A stretch of DNA of 64,000 bases from positions 3,875,501-3,939,500 of the forward strand of contig NZ_CP102268.1 of NCBI RefSeq assembly GCF_025148285.1, given 5' to 3'. This document shows positions 62,548 through 64,000 of the stretch, in pieces (positions within the stretch are counted from its first letter, which is position 1; every line of letters starts with the position of its first letter). A model generated the notes under the pieces. It worked only from the letters and a program-made list of their open reading frames with translations, was not told the DNA's origin and did no database searches. This DNA comes from Marvinbryantia formatexigens DSM 14469. GTDB lineage: Bacteria; Bacillota; Clostridia; Lachnospirales; Lachnospiraceae. The position numbers and the translations under genes are program-made.

Positions 62548-63981
62548 ATGAAAAAAATCGTGATACTTTGCGGCTGCATAGCCGTTGTGCTTCTGCTTGG
62601 CTTTGCGGATGGCGTCATGCAGAAAAAAAGAATGACGGAGGAAACCATGCAGACGAAGCGTGATACGGCAGACCCGGAGGCAGAGAGCGGAGGCGGGGAG
62701 CGCACGGCGGCTGTCACAGACGGTGCGGATAACGGGGATTTCCGGACGAACCCTGCCACGGACGGCGCGGATGACGGGGATTTCCGGAGAAACCCTGCCA
62801 CAGACGACAGCACGGATGACGGGGATTTCCGGAGAAACTCTGCCACGGACGGAAGCGACGCCGGAGAGGACATCCGCGTGCTGATAAAGACAGCCGGATT
62901 TGCCGGGGAATACCATGAGGAAATTGCTGTTTCCAGCGCGTCCGGCTTTTCCGTATCCGGAGAGAGCGGCGTCTGGCAGGTGCAGGGCGGGGAAACCCGG
63001 ATATTTACCGCACAGTCGGAGGTCTTTGGCAGCGACGGTGTGCTGTATCTGGAGGCGGAGAACGGGCAGTTTGAGATTCACGGGCTGCAGCGGGCGCGGC
63101 CGTCGGAAACCTACGAGGGCAGGCTGGAAATCCGCCGGATGGAAGAAGGACTTCTGCTGATTAACGAGCTTTCGCTGGAGCGCTATCTCTGCGGCGTCGT
63201 TCCGAGTGAGATGCCATCCTCTTACCCGGAAGAGGCGCTGAAGGCGCAGGCTGTCTGCGCCAGAACCTACGCTGCAAAACGGATGCGGGAGGAGAGCGCC
63301 TCCGCTTTTTTTGCGGATGTGGACGACAGCGTATCCTATCAGGTGTATAACAACCAGGAGCATTCACAGGCAGCGGATAATGCGGTGGCGGCGACGGCGG
63401 GCAGAGTGCTCGCGGAGGCGGACGGACTGATTGACGCGCTTTATTATTCCACCTCGTGCGGGCTTGATCTGCACATGGATCTGTCCGGGGAAACGGTTTT
63501 TGCGGCATTTCTGCAGACGGACGGGACAAGGGCATACGAGGCGGGAGAGCCGTGGTACCGCTGGCAGACGGAGATTTCTCTGGCAGACCTGCCGGGCGTC
63601 CTGGCGCTTACCGTGCAGGAGCGGCAGGAGAGCGGGGTGATAGAAAAGCTGGAGGTCACATATGAAAACGGCGGGAGCGCCGTTGTGGAGGGCGAGTATG
63701 AAATCCGGAAATACCTCGCCGGGGCAGCCGGAGCCGTCACTTTGCAGGACGGCGAGATATTTACGGAAATGGAGCTGCTGCCGAGCGCTTTCTGTATTCT
63801 GCAGCCGCAATACCGGGAGGGCGACCTTACCGGCTATCGTGTGCTGGGCGGAGGCTACGGTCACGGAAACGGCATGAGCCAGAACGGTGCAAAGCATATG
63901 GCGGAGGAGGGACTTGACTATCAGGAAATTCTGCATAATTATTATGAAGATGCGGAATTATTATCATTAAGTGAGGAATGA
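62548..63981 (+). CDS. SpoIID/LytB-domain protein with acidic repeats
   Basis: The 477-residue protein has one N-terminal membrane helix (about 4-22), three 14-15-residue acidic repeats (about 60-102, DG-D-GDFR-N-AT) and a SpoIID domain from about 110: ERYLCGVVPSEMPSSYPEEALKAQAVCARTYA (catalytic Glu) and GYGHGNGMSQNGAKHMA near the C-terminus. SpoIID cleaves denuded glycan strands during spore engulfment; vegetative relatives exist. The repeat-bearing linker is unusual. GGGAGG precedes the ATG. Confidence 0.88.
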   Translation: MKKIVILCGCIAVVLLLGFADGVMQKKRMTEETMQTKRDTADPEAESGGGERTAAVTDGADNGDFRTNPATDGADDGDFRRNPATDDSTDDGDFRRNSATDGSDAGEDIRVLIKTAGFAGEYHEEIAVSSASGFSVSGESGVWQVQGGETRIFTAQSEVFGSDGVLYLEAENGQFEIHGLQRARPSETYEGRLEIRRMEEGLLLINELSLERYLCGVVPSEMPSSYPEEALKAQAVCARTYAAKRMREESASAFFADVDDSVSYQVYNNQEHSQAADNAVAATAGRVLAEADGLIDALYYSTSCGLDLHMDLSGETVFAAFLQTDGTRAYEAGEPWYRWQTEISLADLPGVLALTVQERQESGVIEKLEVTYENGGSAVVEGEYEIRKYLAGAAGAVTLQDGEIFTEMELLPSAFCILQPQYREGDLTGYRVLGGGYGHGNGMSQNGAKHMAEEGLDYQEILHNYYEDAELLSLSEE

Positions 63982-64000
63982 ATGTGAATGGAGTGAACAT

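Overview
The window looks like a chromosomal segment from an anaerobic Firmicute of the Lachnospiraceae type, with moderately high GC in the core. The grounds are a leucine T-box in front of leuA, Gram-positive -35/-10 promoters with strong AGGAGG ribosome sites, SleB and SpoIID sporulation-type wall enzymes, a sortase-type surface protein, MptD-family ECF transport genes and a Clostridia-like 6S RNA. The genus assignment is inference.

Region 1 (1-11.5 kb) starts with a truncated MNT nucleotidyltransferase/HEPN pair. It then carries a metal-chelate uptake locus: TetR regulator, a heterodimeric ABC transporter, a convergent AraC regulator, a divergent FecBCD-type importer, a DtxR-family repressor and an alpha/beta hydrolase. 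Region 2 (11.5-14.9 kb) holds a GcvT/LigM-like demethylase divergent from a LysR regulator, then an acyl-ACP thioesterase. Region 3 (14.9-22.4 kb) is A+T-rich and accessory: a RhuM gene, an internally deleted copy of the thioesterase, TetR plus CPBP protease, gene remnants, a C39-like protein, a HEAT-like protein, two flavodoxin-like proteins, a tiny membrane protein and a beta-lactamase-fold hydrolase.

Region 4 (22.4-30.1 kb) is a second uptake operon: ECF S, T and double ATPase, an AraC regulator and a second heterodimeric ABC pair. One palindrome, GTTAG-N6-CTAAC, lies in front of the ABC operon, twice in the AraC/FecB divergent promoter, over the start of the DtxR transcript, and in front of the ECF operon. 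My main inference is that the DtxR-family protein at 10.4 kb ties these operons into one metal (probably iron) regulon, with AraC proteins adding chelate-specific activation.

Region 5 (30.1-39.8 kb) has a cytidylate-kinase-like gene, a polar amino-acid ABC operon with two attenuator-like hairpins, a candidate structured RNA of about 160 nt, a class-I amidotransferase-type hydrolase and a carbohydrate-type ABC transporter. Region 6 (39.8-64 kb) is mostly core metabolism: an MFS permease, DegV, a secreted C39-like protein, a CBS protein, ilvN, ilvC, leuC, leuD, tRNA-Pro, T-box plus leuA, SleB, fructokinase, threonine synthase, citrate synthase, 6S RNA, galM and SpoIID. Branched-chain genes are scattered; ilvB, ilvD and leuB are not in the window. 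Intergenic spaces here hold a 264-bp foldback element and an array of hairpin repeats at a convergent terminator. After 63981 only 19 bases remain; they contain a GGAG and may start another gene.
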